A program made the translations under genes and the position numbers. Below the pieces are notes generated by a model, which was not told the origin of the DNA, searched no databases, and saw nothing but the letters and a program-made list of their open reading frames with translations. A stretch of 64,000 nucleotides of DNA from Dendrocalamus latiflorus (taxonomy: Eukaryota > Streptophyta > Magnoliopsida > Poales > Poaceae), in assembly GCA_017311315.1 (NCBI GenBank), contig CM029631.1:8056514-8120513 (forward strand), written 5' to 3'. Shown one piece after another: positions 46,152 through 58,936 of this stretch. Position 1 is the stretch's first letter. Every line of letters starts with the position of its first letter.

Positions 46152-46603
46152 TAGCTAGTATGTATATATATTGTTATATTGTTACTGTACTCTTTTTCTT
46201 ACTTGGATAACCCTACTTTGGGGCGTCAAGTTTTTAACGAGGCAACAACATTATATTTTTAAAATATCAAAGAATTCCACTTTTCTTCGAAATATTTATG
46301 TCATTGTGTATCCATGTTTTTATGCAACCAATTTAATTTTAAGTAGTTTTTAACGAGGCGAGTACGAGATGGACGAAGATGACGGCCGCCGACACCATCA
46401 TCGCCGTCACTTTCATCGTGTATAGTTACTTCGGGCTGGACTTAGGCTGGCACAACACGAACACCGGCATGGTAGGTTTTGGACCGTACTTGGGCCTGAC
46501 TAGAGGCGAGGCGGGCCGACACGATACAGCTTGGCGGATTGACTAAGCCAAGCTGGCACAACACGAAGCGACCTGAAGCACGATGGACCTAGGCCGTGCT
46601 GGC

Positions 46604-47908
46604 CATGGGCGGAGCCACAACATGGGGCCCGGTGTCACAGGACACCGGGTCCAAAAATCTTTTCTATAAGTATTAATATCTTTATTCCATGCGTGAACCC
46701 TCTAACCTAAACTCGGTGCACCCGGTATCTTCTTTGAAGCCAAACGAAGGGAATACTAGCAGCCTAAATTTTCAGTAACTAGCAGTAATCCAAGAGGAAT
46801 CTCCACTGTCCCTCAGCACACGAGGTCGCTGCAGCACCTGGCCCAAGAGGGAGGACCGCAACAGGTCATGTTGTCTATTTGATCGATCCTGAAGCGTGTC
46901 ACTTCGCACAGCCCTCTACGCATGTTCATCACGCAAGGTCGTGCAGAAGATGCGCATCACGCCCGCTACAACCACACCCAGCCAAGCAGCAAATATTCAC
47001 AAGAAAACAAGAGAAATCGATGCCATCAGTGGCTCTCGTTTGCCATCTGGCTACAGTGCCGCATGGTCCCTATTGCCTCGTGCTCTCGTCGGTCGAAGGA
47101 ATTTATACCTACCTAGTGAGTATGTATTTTGCTCTAAATTTTTGTCAATTATTCCAATTTATTTTAAGAATAGGGGCTACATTTGTGAGCTGGGGTTTCA
47201 ATGTGATGATTGTTGATTGTTTTTGTCAAATTATAAGTTTAAGACTTAGTGTTTCAATTTTGATTTGTGCAATATTGTCCTGGCTCATTGCAAATTAGAT
47301 GAAAATGTAGAATTTGATCACAGTTAAGTAAGTAAACCACTTAACGTATTTTCTATTATATTATTCTTGAATTGTTGAACATACAAATATCTAATTGACC
47401 TTTTCCAATTTTTTGATGATGTTTCGATGAATGATAGACTTATTTGTTATGTAGAGAAATAAGAATTATAAAAAATTATCAATGATATTGTAGTTCATTG
47501 CTTTATGAATTTGAAAGAACACAAATATTAAAAAGTAATGCTTTTATTTATATTTGATCATTCTATTTTTTAGTTAAAAACTTTAAGTAATTTTATTTTT
47601 ATAGGCCAATGAGATCGGATGATGTATTTTACTAATGTCGAACAACTTTTTTTGTCTAAGATTTCACACTTAGTTACTTTAGTTTGTTGCAACTAACCAA
47701 TATTATTATCGGGTTTATTTATTTTGGTAAGTATTTTGATCATTACTTCTTTATTATCATATACGGGTATCGGTCGTATTGAAGTATTGATGCTAAAAAT
47801 TACCGGACATATTACTATTAGGCACAAAATTGATTGAAAATTATATATATTGTTATATATATGATGAAGTGGTGAACCCCGGTTATTTTTTGTCTAGTTC
47901 CGCCCCTG
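46604..47908. mobile_element. Second hAT element, 1305 bp, nested in the first
   Basis: A perfect 8-bp duplication GTGCTGGC flanks it (46596-46603 and 47909-47916). The ends are CATGGGCGGAGCC on the left and, on the minus strand, CAGGGGCGGAACTAG on the right, fitting the CAGGGGCGGA-type hAT TIR. The interior is AT-rich. The open frame 46879-47298 (139 codons) has no transposase motif and I do not call it. The perfect duplication suggests this insertion is younger than its host element, whose own duplication has one mismatch. Confidence 0.85.
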
Positions 47909-47950
47909 GTGCTGGCACGGTATGGCGCAATGCCCACCTCTACCTCCACG

Positions 47951-50900
47951 TCCGCTTCGCATGCATCCATGCAGCCCGGTGCGGCACACGGCTGGCTAAC
48001 GAGCGCGGGCACGTGGCGTACCGGACACACGTCGCGTGGGAAGAAAATGCAGTGAGAGGCCTCGCATGAAGCCCCTCATTCGTTATCGGATTAAGATGAT
48101 CAACTTGATCTAACAATTAATGGGGAGAGATCTCACCTCACGTGAGATGGCACCCTCCCCCGTAAGGCCGTAAAATTCCTTTCCCGGCGGGTGGAGCCGT
48201 AGCCCCGCGCCACGCGGTCCAAGAGAACACAAACGGTGGCGCTCCCGCTCGTAGACGCGGACGCGATGCCCTTATCACATCCTCTGCCTTTACACCGACG
48301 TCGTCAACGCATTTTAGACCGTCTGATTCAGATTCGGTGCACTATATTTACTCACGAGAGAATATAGCCACAGAAACTTTTCTATTTCCTCACCGGTTAC
48401 TATCTTGACACATGCAATTTAGAATGGTTTATTACATATTTACATGATATATGTTACGGTAGGGATATCAGTATAGTAAGAAAGAAAGAAAAAAAAAGAC
48501 GATATCGAAGTCGTCTAGTGTAAATTAAAGAAGAGTTCCGTGTAAATGAAATGATCTAAGAAATGTTCATAGGTTCATTAAATGATTTTCTCCGTAGAGA
48601 TGTTCTGACGCGAACAGGTTTGGAAGTGATAAATGATTTGTTAAACCAGATTACTGAAAATTGCAGTAACTACAATTTGGTTCTTTATTATGTTGATACA
48701 CCCCTTACAACGATTTTCTCCCTCGAGAGCTTCATAATTATGCTAAGTACATGGATGGAATTTGGACTGATCTATTTTATTTACTTTTTGCGAGGGTAAC
48801 CAAGGGATTATCCAACATACTCTCTACTGTTCCACAGTGATGCTGTCGTAGCTACACAACTAGACAGTGGGGAAGCGAATACCCTTTGTCATGAGAGGAC
48901 TGAGAGTGAGAGGAGTGAGTATATTGTCATTGGATGAATGAGAGGAGAGGAACCCCTTCCAGGTGTCCATGAGGCCACATATATAGGAGAGGGGAGGACA
49001 TTTCACTTAGCTTCTTGCCCCTTCCCTACAAAGATAGAGAAAGGGAGTATTTTGGTACATTCTCAATGGGTACACCTCATGGACATGCACGACTTTCCCT
49101 AGGGCCTCTAGATATTCCCAACGGCCCTAGGGGTATCCCTACAACAGGTACTACTAGCTTAGTGTGCAGGTATGGCCTGCTCATGCCACTTTGAAGCAAT
49201 CTGCTTCCGTATCATTCTCATGTAGTATCCCATTTTCTATACTTCAGTTCGGATGTTCTTGCACTGCTGAATGATCAAGATCAGTGAAAGACATGCGCTA
49301 CCTTGGAAGTATTCAGACAGATGTTGCACTGCTGATTGCTGAATGATCAAGATCGGTGAAAGACGAGCTTATTTCAAATATTCAGACAGATCAAGATTGG
49401 TGAAAGACAAGTTGCTGGATGATAAAGATCAGCGAAAGACCAAAGCTGCCTTCAAATATTCAGACAGAAGACTGGCAAAGGTTTGCCGTGCTTTACTCTA
49501 GCAAATTGTGTTGGTTTTGTATACGTTTACTTCATACGTGACAGAGATTTGAGGGTTGTTATTTCACTTATCTTGTGGCAGATGTCCGGGAGAAGTGTGG
49601 TCATGGGTCCAGTATCTTTTTCTTTCTACCAAGAGAGGTATGAGTACCCTAGTCTCTTTGGAAATGAGTAACCGGTGGATTGTTATGTCTGAATTATTAT
49701 ATTTCTCCTCCAACTACAATATAAAATATTCATTATAGCCTTTATGATTGTCATATCCCTGTAAAATTGTGTAGTGTTCAAATGTTTATTTCAGTTGATA
49801 GTGTTCAAATGTTTATTTCAGTTGATACTTTCTTCCACCTATACACTGTTTGTTACAGATGAAATGATGAATGCTACTTATCGTTGGTAGTGTATTAGCT
49901 GTGACTACCTTTGTGCAATCATGAGATATACTCTGAGTAATGACAAAGGTCGCTCTTCCATGTGCAGTACAAATGCAGATCATAGGCTTATAACAGAACT
50001 GGCAGGACAGTCCAGATGCATATCATATGCAAAAAAGGAGAGCTGGCAGGATCATCCACAAAATGCAAGAACAAACATCCACATCTCTAATGCTTAATGG
50101 AACTCTGACTATATTGCTTGGTTGAAACTTTTAGATAGCCGAATGACAACAAACTTTTGGAAATGGTGACAACAAACAAACTTTTCATGATTTCCGCTCT
50201 AACAAAAATGGTACTAATCTCAAAGCACACGAAAACGTAAGTAATCACTATCCACTATTCAGTTCAGCTTTAAAAGTTGTGCAAATCACATTGAGGAAAG
50301 CATGCAAGCACCTCCCTTTATGTTTTTCTTTTTATTTCAAATTTCCTTTTCAGGAGAATCTGTCCTTTTTGTTTCTTAATCTGCAGGTTGAATTTATATT
50401 TGAATTTTTGTGGCATGATAATTTATTTTGTCTCTATCTAACTAAAATTTCCCATAACTACTTGCATCGTTTCCGAAAAGTGGAAGCACCAACAGCGCCA
50501 TCAGGGGCGAGAGCACCCGGAGATGCCCTCGGATAAACCATAGCTTGCATTCGCACATAGCGGCAGAGCAGTGCCTGGCTCTGTTGCTTGTCACACAGTG
50601 AACGCAAAAGGGCTGCCCCCGTTAAATTGAAGGAGAACCAGGCTGGGTCCCACATGTAAATCTGGCACTGCTCATCGGCACAGGATATAAGGTCCCGTTT
50701 GGAATGCGAATTTATTTATTTTTTTTCCCAATTTAGCCTTCCTGCCGCGGCAGGGCAATAACAAATAGCTCCTTGTCTGTAGAAAAACGCTTGCTAAATA
50801 ATTAATAGCATGTCAACGAAACGATTGATAGGAAAAAGGGGTACAAATAGAGCGTTCGTAAAAAAAAATGGTATATATAGATATAGGGCACATTTTCCAT

Positions 50901-51061
50901 CCCATGTGCATAATTTTACGTGTGTATCCCGAGTGCCGGGCACCTAGCATCATGCACCATCGTCAGGTATCACCTACATGCGAGAGATTACTTACACCCA
51001 GGTCCAAAGGTGTCCCAGACAAGTGAACCGACCAAGTAACTATGTACTCTACACATCAGGA
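47951..51061. other. Intergenic, small duplications, no confident gene
   Basis: A GA-rich and AT-rich stretch with short frames only. The frame at 48563-48799 (78 codons, starting MFIGSLNDFLRRDV) has protein-like composition but I do not recognise it. A 27-bp unit (TAGTGTTCAAATG..) is duplicated at 49772 and 49799. The phrase GGTCCCGTTTGGAATGCG at 50691 looks like a MITE terminus without an identified partner. Confidence 0.4.
49266..49470. repeat. Degenerate tandem array, about four units of 50-70 bp
   Basis: Each unit contains a form of GATCAAGATC(A/G)GTGAAAGAC followed by AAATATTCAGACAGA or AGTATTCAGACAGA. Spacing between units varies, and the third lacks part of the head. No coding potential seen. 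Confidence 0.7.
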
Positions 51062-51224
51062 GAATTTTTTGTCATTCTTAAGAGGTACCAAGCCGTATAT
51101 TAAGCTAGCGCTAAGAGATATTAAGAGGTACAAAGAGTTTAAAGATGGAGGCACGGAGAGGTAATAATAGTTTAAGGGTAATTTAGTGGAAACATACTGG
51201 TACCTCCTAAGGATAGTAAAAACT
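51062..51224. mobile_element. Small MITE beside the 3' end of the GT14 gene
   Basis: The left arm TTTTTTGTCATTCTTAAGAG then GTACCA pairs with the right arm, which on the minus strand reads GAGTTTTTACTATCCTTAGG then AGGTACCAG. The element is about 160 bp with no coding capacity. I could not settle its target duplication. It ends roughly 140 bp beyond the stop codon of the gene at 51364-53673. Confidence 0.6.
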
Positions 51225-51363
51225 CTCGTTCGTTATGTTTTCATTGTACAACAAAGCTGGATTTAGATGAACATCTCCTGAGGTATACTTGGTGATGCTG
51301 AAATGCCAGCCAGAAAGAATGGAGTACCACCGGTAGTAGTTCATGCCGCTGATGTAGCCAAGC

Positions 51364-53673
51364 TCAGTTTTGCTCTACTTTGCACTGTCTTGGCCGGAAG
51401 TTCTCCTCTGACAGGAGCGACGTGATGAGCCGCTGCAGCCGCGCAGCTCCAGGACCGGGCTGCAGGAGTGCTGTGTCCCCGACGGCTAAGCAGGGATCGG
51501 TTTGGTTATCTCGTTTCTCCCCCGCACACCAACCTCCGCGGGCGAGCATGTCCGGGCCTCGCGACAGGACATCCGCGTCTATCTTGTCCAGCACCGGGTC
51601 GTCCCTGCGGAACTTCCGAGCAAACGGGGCCTCGCTGTCCATCATCCTGCCCCAGTCGTCGACGGTGAGGTAGTGCGGGTGCTGCATCGGGGGGTTGTCC
51701 CACGAGATGAAGTGCAGGTCGTGGTTCACGGTGGTGTTCTTGAATTCGTCGGCGTTGCAGACCACGGTGTGGAAGTAGCCTTCCGGTGACGAGATGAAGT
51801 TGGCGTAGTACATGAGGACGGTGCGAGGGAGGTTGTCCCAGCCCCATATTAGGTACTCAACAAATGGCCTAGATAACACCATCCAAGCAGAACCTGCAAG
51901 ACACCTTATAAGCAGAAAAGTTGCATTTGTAGGGTTCCTACTCCCTAGAAGGAAACGTGGCATCCATTCATCAAAAACTCACTAGTTGAGGTTATTAAAA
52001 GAAGGAACTAGTTGACATTATTGAAAGAAGATACAGAATCACCTAAAATTTAGGAGAGGAACTAAGCGACACTTTACACCATTCAATTGTTCAGACAAAT
52101 GAAGATTAAAACAGCTATTGCTATCAGACATGAAAAAAGTCAGAAAATCATAAGTTTCAATAGAATGTGATTTGCAGAACGATAAGATCGTGGTCGTCTC
52201 ACAATGAAGGTGAAATTACAAGATCAAGCAATCCTGTTGGAAAGATTGTGATGTTTAACACTTACGAGCGACGTTATCAAGTTCCAAATTTTCACCCAAA
52301 AAATCTGGCAACCGCCGGTTTCAAACAGATATATTTTTCCCTGATCCAAACTCGTGTTTATAATAGGGAAAAAGGGGCTTAGGCTCGTTGCAAAAAGATC
52401 AAACCTTGACGAGGGCAACTCAAAAGGCCTTACTCAGGATTTGAATTGAAGGATTGATCAAGAATTGACTTAATCGTATGCGCACACACTAAATTGATGA
52501 ATAATTAAGTGCTTGAAAGGTTCTGCCAAGTAGAAGCATGGACAAATTTACAGTAGTATCATACCACTGAAGAGCTTAAAGGCTGTCGGCAAACTCCTCT
52601 TCTCAGGTATCCAGAACAAATCGCCCTTTGTCTTCATGTAGAGCCCTGGGTCTATGATCACTGGCATCGCCCTCGCAAACCTGACAACATCACACACTGC
52701 ACTCAATCAGTACGAACAAAGAAATCGACAACAATGGATAGGCCCCACAATCAAGTGAGAGCACATACGCTTTCCAGCCGATGTCACTTGTGTGATCGAT
52801 GAAGTTGAGATCACGAGGCAGCTTCGAGAACACATCCATCAAATCTGCAACAAAACCATCACAAAATTAGCAACTTAATTCACCAAGCATCAATGCAAAC
52901 TATGCAAAGCCAATCAATCGATGAACTCCCAACCCTGAAAGGATCAAGAAATAGCAGCAGAATTTGGCCCAGCCAAGAACAAGAACAACACTCCAATATG
53001 GAGAAGCTACAATTACATAAGGAATCACGAACGCGTGAATACAAATGTGGGCAAGAATATCTATACCATCCTGGGTGACAAGCGGGTAGTCGGAGGCCGA
53101 GAGGTTGATGAACCAGTCCCACCCGGCGCCACGTCCGCCGCCCTCGCCCCACAGGAACGCGGCCGCGGCGTGCAGCGTGGTGGTCACCATGGTGGGGCCC
53201 CGATAGGTGACGATGTTCGCCTTGTCCACCACCCGCACGTTGCGCGCCGCGGCCAGGACGGGGTGCACCGCGACGAAGGCGGCGAGCTCTTTCCGGTCAG
53301 AGTCGGGCGCCTGCGCGTCGAGGTGGAGGATATAGCGGTTCCTGGGGTGGTAGAGCGCGAGGAGGCAGCGGCGCAGCATGGTGGCGTCGCCGGCGGAGCC
53401 GGAGATGAGGTAGGCGAAGCGCGGGGGTGACGCCGGCGCGCGGGACGGGGCCTCGTGGGAGAGCGCGGACTCGACGAAGAGCGGGGGCAGGCGGACGCGC
53501 GGGGAGGAGGCGGCGGAGGCAGGGGAGGGGAAGAGGAAGAGCGAAGGGGAGGGGAATGGGAACGGGGTGGTGGCGAGGAGGAGGAGCAGGGCGAAGAGGC
53601 CCCCGGCGGCGACCGAGAGCAGCCAACGCAGGTCGATGGCGCCAACGCGCGGGGAGGGGGCGGCGGGCTCCAT
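51364..53673 (-). CDS. GLCAT14: GT14 beta-glucuronosyltransferase-like protein (GlcAT14 type), 442 aa
   Basis: Exons, in coding order on the minus strand: 53673-53067, 52844-52769, 52680-52565, 51893-51364. All junctions are GT..AG and in phase to TGA. It is a type II Golgi-type protein: a membrane anchor at about residues 17-35, a Pro/Ser-rich stem, then the core-2/I-branching (GT14) domain from about residue 84. Landmarks are RFAYLISGSAGD, LYHPRNRYILHLDAQAPD, WDWFINLSASDYPLVTQD, FIDHTSDIGWK, FSGSAWMVLSRPF, YYANFISSPEGYFHTVVCN, and HDLHFISWD followed by NPP. Plant GlcAT14A-C add glucuronic acid to the galactan chains of arabinogalactan proteins, and this length and these motifs fit them. The exact acceptor is inferred. 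The ATG at 53673 was taken because it starts the cytoplasmic tail; the upstream in-frame TTG is not a plausible start. Exon 1 is GC-rich, later exons are not. Confidence 0.92.
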
Positions 53674-55000
53674 GGAGGGCAAGTCACGGGCGGGAGTGGT
53701 GGGGACGAGGGGAGGCGGAGGCCCGCGTTTATATGGGGCAGCGTGGACTGCGACGGGCGGTCACGGGAGTGAGGGAGAGCACGAAGACGACGAAGCCAGC
53801 CATCAAAGGCGCGCTAGCTTGTCCATCGTTTTTTCCCGCTTCTCGGCAATAATATACGCTACTCACGTCTCCATGAGGCAGCTGAAGCACAAAACTTGGA
53901 AGATTTGTCGTAGTACTGGTAGCTGGATCAACTTGAGAATGCTAGTACCTTCGTTTCCATACCCCCAAAAAAGGAGAGTACATTGAGGTTGTCAGACTTG
54001 CCCGTTCATGCATCACCACGGTCAGTGCAGCCGAGTTTGAGCCGCTCCTAACGGCTTAAACCTTTTTGTTTCTAAAATTCGTTTTTTAGTTTTTAGTTTT
54101 TTAATGTCTTTAGTTTTTTTGCTCTTGTTTCTTTCTATTATCTTAAAAAAAAATTAGCGGTGTTTTTTTTTAATTTGTTTTTCCATTGGAGTGTAGAAAT
54201 GTAACACTTATGAAATCTTTTAGGGGCAAATAAGTGCGTCCTAAACGGCACAATCTATAGTATGTTTAGTGAACTGGCAGGGTATTACTACTGCTGAAAT
54301 GCGAGAGCTTTAGCTGCATAGCCGAACAAATTTAACACTAACCTTCCTTTTGGATACTCGTTGCAAAGCCGTGAATGCCCCGTCCTCGCGACGTTTCGCA
54401 AGACGCACGGACGTGAAGGAACGGCCGCGCGCGCGCGGCTTGGGGGACGTCGTGCGTCCAAACCAACCCATGCGAACGACGAACAAGACAACGTCCAAAC
54501 ACGTTGGTGCGGCCGGCCGAGCTCGGCCAGGGTTTAGGGGGGGCATCGACCGTACGGCGCCGCACGAACGCGTCCTTGGAGCGGTTGGTTGGCCGCGCGC
54601 GACGTGCAGGCAGGCCCTCAAGCCCAGACGGGAGGACGTTCGATCGGCGCGTGGAGCAGGCGCCACTTCGCTGCTAGCCCCTGGATAAACTGTCATCAAC
54701 CAACGGTGGCAATATACAACCGGCAAGGCGCACCAGGCAGTTTCAAATCTCACCAATCCACTCTTTTTCTTTTTTCCCGCTCCTGCATTATCAATATAAT
54801 GGCAGTTCTGCTGTTGGTTCCTTTGAAAAAAGGGCTGTTTCGTCCATTGCCAATCCAACCACCGCTGTGTCTAAGTGTAGACGCGCTACGATCGAAGTTG
54901 GAGTACATCTGATACCATCGAACGGGCTCTATCTATTTCACGGCCGACGTGTTGGCTGGGATGGCCCACGATCCACCCACCATCCATATTTTGTGTTGAT
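53674..55000. promoter_or_regulatory. Upstream region of the GT14 gene, no other gene called
   Basis: The first few hundred bases left unassigned here (reading down to 53674) include the probable promoter; TATAAACG on the minus strand near 53732 is a possible TATA box. The GC-rich patch at 54350-54690 has overlapping frames on both strands (for example 54310-54858 minus, 182 codons) without recognisable motifs, so I do not call a gene there. Confidence 0.4.
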
Positions 55001-57975
55001 GGGGAGAAAGAAAATCAGACATCCTATCCCCATAGCTCCATCTTAGTCGTTCGTTCCTATCGCTCCTAACCAGACGATCTTATCTCTGTAGCTCCTACTT
55101 GTTCGTTCCTATCGCTCCCAACCACCTATTCATACGAGTTTGCTCCCCCTCTCTTTCTCTATATCCTCATACCCAACGGTAGCCACTGCCACCACCGATG
55201 AGCTGCTCCACCACCAACTGCCGGTTAGAGCTCGCAGCCACTCGCACTTGATGAGATCATCCACCGCAGCCAAAGCTCATGTGGAGGTCTTCCCATGCAA
55301 AGAGCTCATCGGATCTAGCGGGGCCGAGGTTGGAGGTGGGGAGGTGGATGATGAGCAAGGCCGGCAACGAGGCAGCACTATGTGCCAGAGACATAGCATT
55401 GGGCCAGCCGCTGTTGCTTCCTCCTCGATACTGGACCTTCAACATCGCCCGCATACCATCCTTCTCTTACTAGGCTTGTTGTGGATATCTTTCTAGATTG
55501 TTACAACATTTTTTTACCAGTTGATGTACAAAGTGTATCATTTTATTGCAACATGTCTTCTCAAAATTTGCCGCTAGAGTTTTTTTGTTGCCATTGCCAT
55601 TTTGATTTGTTACACAAATTTTTTTTGTTGCAATTGGTTTATAGATTTGTTGCATAAGAAATTTTCTCTATTGTAGTTTGTTATGGATTTGTTGCACAAA
55701 TTTTTTTGTTGCAATTGATGTTAGTTTATTCTGCTATTTTTGTTTGTGATTAGATGTTGCAACTGTGGAGATTTTTATTGCATGTTCATTGTATCGATGT
55801 TGCATCTCTTTTGTACATTTGTTGCAACCAACCAGGTTGACTGAGTATTCTAGAATTATTATGCAATTAAATAGCATTAGTCGAATCATGCCGATGGTTA
55901 GATAACAATTGAAATAAATAAGAAACCCCAAGATTTTGTTCATACGCAAGGCGAAAATCTAGAAATCACGCGTGAACGTGTCAGTATAATTCATTCAATT
56001 ATTTATGCCATGTTATCTCCTCGATGCCACAGCTTAAATCGTAGAAACCAATAATATTTCTCAAGTCATTATAATAAACTTAATACCGTCAATGGATTAA
56101 AACCGGTATGCGTGTATCTTAAAATTCGTGTATCATTGTTTAGACCACTCCCTGACATATTTAAATACCCAAATAATTTTTATTAGTTGATTATAAATTG
56201 TAGAAACCTACTAATAAGTATTCTGAATTATTAGAATAAATTAATAGCCAACAGAAGACCTAAAACTATTCATGACAATTACAACAATACAAGCTGGTTT
56301 AAAATAGTACGCGACGATTTAAAATCGTGCGTGCGGATTAAACTTATACGTGTAGATTTAAATAGTATGTAAGTTGTAAAAATCTACAACTGCCTAAAAT
56401 ATAATTCGGAGATCACTTAGTATAATTTATTTAATTATTTAATTAAAATTGGATTTCTTTTCTATAGGTAACCTAACTCTTCACGTGCGTACTAAATACG
56501 AGAAAAGCAACGGTACCAAGAGAGAATAATTTAATTGAGTAACCCAAAGACCTAAAATGAGTTAGAAGTGGATAAATCCATACGCACCTATGAGAGATTA
56601 AAAAGACATAATTGCATACGTGAAATCAGCTATGAATAATGTTCATTGTTATATCTATACAAGCATCTATTTAATCGATAAATTGCCGGAAATCAACAAA
56701 ACGCTGGACATACATCCTAGATAAACCATATCTCCTAACGCTAGTACGATAATGTCAAACAACGAGTATCGTATAGAAATTAATCTTCATTATCACAATC
56801 AGGTTAAGTTGAGCAAAGCATCAGCCTAGAAGCACAAACACATCAGCACTTTGTATTTTGTTATATTTTCATAAATTAAGTCGTAGCTGATGTATTTACT
56901 TGCTGCCAACAATCCAAGCCACGGGAAGGACTTCACCTAATCCTACTTGATTTCGAATATGTGGTTAAAGTCTAGGTAAGCATTCCTTTGAGCATATGAT
57001 CAAAGTATCTTTAGTAAAATAAAATATTTCCCTATCGAGTTATTACCACCATGTATAAAAAGGGAAAGCATGTTTAAATCGAACGATTGTGGTGAGAAAG
57101 ATAAGAAAGAGATCAGACAATTTTGTACGTTGATCTGAGCACCGCATCTTAGGAAATGCGAAGACCCATGAGCCACCAAGATCAGAGTGATGATGGGTAA
57201 AGTGGTACAAGTTTGCATAATGCTATACATCTCATGAATTCATGCCCGTCTCCGAGAAATGAGAATTATGAAAACTTATGGGGGGTTTTAGCCGTTTATA
57301 CGAGTGTTCATTAATTTTCTAAATTAGTAATCTGGAATTCTTTCAAAACCTAACAATAAAACCTTATTTGCTATAAATCATGGGAAAGAGCATGAGGGAG
57401 AAAAACATAATAAGAATAAGGGATGGAGGATAGGAACGGATATTCCTAGAAGTGTAGAAGATAAACATTCAGTGTATTTTGCTAATAACGCTTGTTGAGT
57501 ACTTCTATACTCACCCTTACTATTATCTTCCCTTGTTTAAGAGTATGTCAGTTTGGAGAATAACTAAGATCAGGTGGAATCTATCTGGATGGAATATCGT
57601 GGGCTCGGAATACAACGAGTACAAGGTGGACACCCCGTGTGGAGGTTGGGTGAAGTAGGCAACCATTAGGAACTGTCTTTGGTGAACTCGAGTACGATTG
57701 GGTGTACTTTTATTGTCTTCGTTTTTTTAATAGAAAATAGTTAGAATATTTTCTTTTCTAAATATTGTGATATTCGAGCCTTGAGGCTTTGTAATAAATT
57801 TTAACCCTGCGTAGCAATATTTTTGTAATATCGTATTTTGTCTCTAATTATTGTTCTGCTGCAGCATTTTGATAGGCTTATTATTCATTAGAGTAATATC
57901 CTATCGACTAAAACGAATTATTATTCGTTGACTAATGTTTTACCCTACGAAAAAAATGTGGGTCGTCACGGTAGC
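55001..57975. other. Transposon-derived intergenic block, borders unclear
   Basis: At 55500-55760 the phrase GATTTGTTGCACAAATTTTT and variants of TTGTTGCAATTG recur four to five times. From 55900 to 57975 the sequence is AT-rich with loosely repeated phrases (CAGTATAATTCATTCAATTATT and TAGTATAATTTATTTAATTA). It ends in GTGGGTCGTCAC at about 57959-57970, a terminus type seen in plant gypsy LTRs. I could not find the matching start, so a 5'-truncated LTR or solo LTR remnant is the best guess. No gene is seen. Confidence 0.4.
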
Positions 57976-58936
57976 TTATGTTACCATGCGGTTGCAACGC
58001 TCTTCTGGTTGTCACGGACTACGTTTCCCTTAGGTAGTTAGGTTGGTCCAGTATTCCTCCCTCCCGTTTTTGTTCATTTCATCCATACGTGAAGCGATTA
58101 GAGAAGCAGTCCAGACGTCGAGCTCGAGGCGATCGTTGACAAAATCAGAGCCAACAGGCGATGAGGTTTCCATGGGATTGGATTCTTCCCAATTTTCCAT
58201 TCTGTCTAGAAATGTTAAACAAGCTTACAAGCCTATCTTTCCTTCTCATTTTCCGTCTGGCTGTCAACACCTCTGCACGATCGCAAGAGGACAGGCAACC
58301 GATTAATCAAAGTGACATTTGGTTGGTACGAACTAAGGACCCACTCAATTCTCTGACAGAAGGTAAGACAAGAACAGCAATATGCTTCTTCCCCATCTTT
58401 TCTGAACGGATGTCAGACTAATGAGTAGGCATAATTTGGACAAGGATGAACTAACAAAACTAGTGTAAATCAACAATTGACACGATGATGGCATAGGCAT
58501 AGTAGTAACCTTTAGAGTTTACTGGGATTCATAAAAGCGAAAAAGAATGCTTCAGAAGCCGAAAACTGAAGGTAAAAATTAAACAGAGCTTATACTCACC
58601 GATAAATCCCCCCACCAAACAGCTTTTGTGATCCTAGTACTAATCAACGTTTCCTCAGCAATACGGCCAATCCAGAATCCCAATAATCTCACTTAGGTTA
58701 GAGATGACAATCGTGACGTTAAGGTTTACAAAAACAACAGAGTTTCAGTTAATTTCAGTCATCACCGTGCAACATTGTACTTTCCCACAAGAAAATTTAG
58801 TACAACCAATACTGCTATTTTATTTTCTCATGCCGTTTCGTTAAAAAAAAATACTGCTACTTAACACAAGCATGAGCTCGTCAAGGCTGCGTATCAGCTG
58901 CGAAAGGAGCTATATCGAAGAACAAGGCTGCATATC
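57976..58936. other. Flank downstream of the HIPL1-like exon, no gene called
   Basis: Short plus-strand frames (58043-58306 and 58161-58421) have no recognisable domain. Part of the right side is probably the 3' UTR of the minus-strand HIPL1-like exon. Confidence 0.4.

Larger units (their letters stand above)
43062..47942 (+). mobile_element. hAT transposon with broken transposase and captured PMEI-like gene; interrupted by a second hAT
   Basis: The left end reads TAGAGCTAGGAGTTGGG and the right end, on the minus strand, TAGAGGTGGGCATTG. The outer octamers are CCTGCACG (43054-43061) and CCTCCACG (47943-47950), an 8-bp target duplication with one difference. Both subterminal zones are full of GGCACGAC, GGCTGGCAC and GGGCCGACAC phrases. 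The body contains, in order, PMEI-like fragments (43335-43915), GA/G-rich sequence, transposase remnants (44496-45989) and an AT microsatellite. The second hAT (46604-47908) sits in the right subterminal region. Without it the element would be about 3.6 kb. Confidence 0.85.

Noticed and set aside
46879..47298. 139-codon frame inside the inner hAT as its transposase
   Set aside because: No BED finger, RNase H-like or dimerisation motif is visible.
54310..54858. 182-codon minus-strand frame upstream of the GT14 gene
   Set aside because: Overlaps frames on the other strand, no motif, likely GC-rich promoter-proximal DNA.
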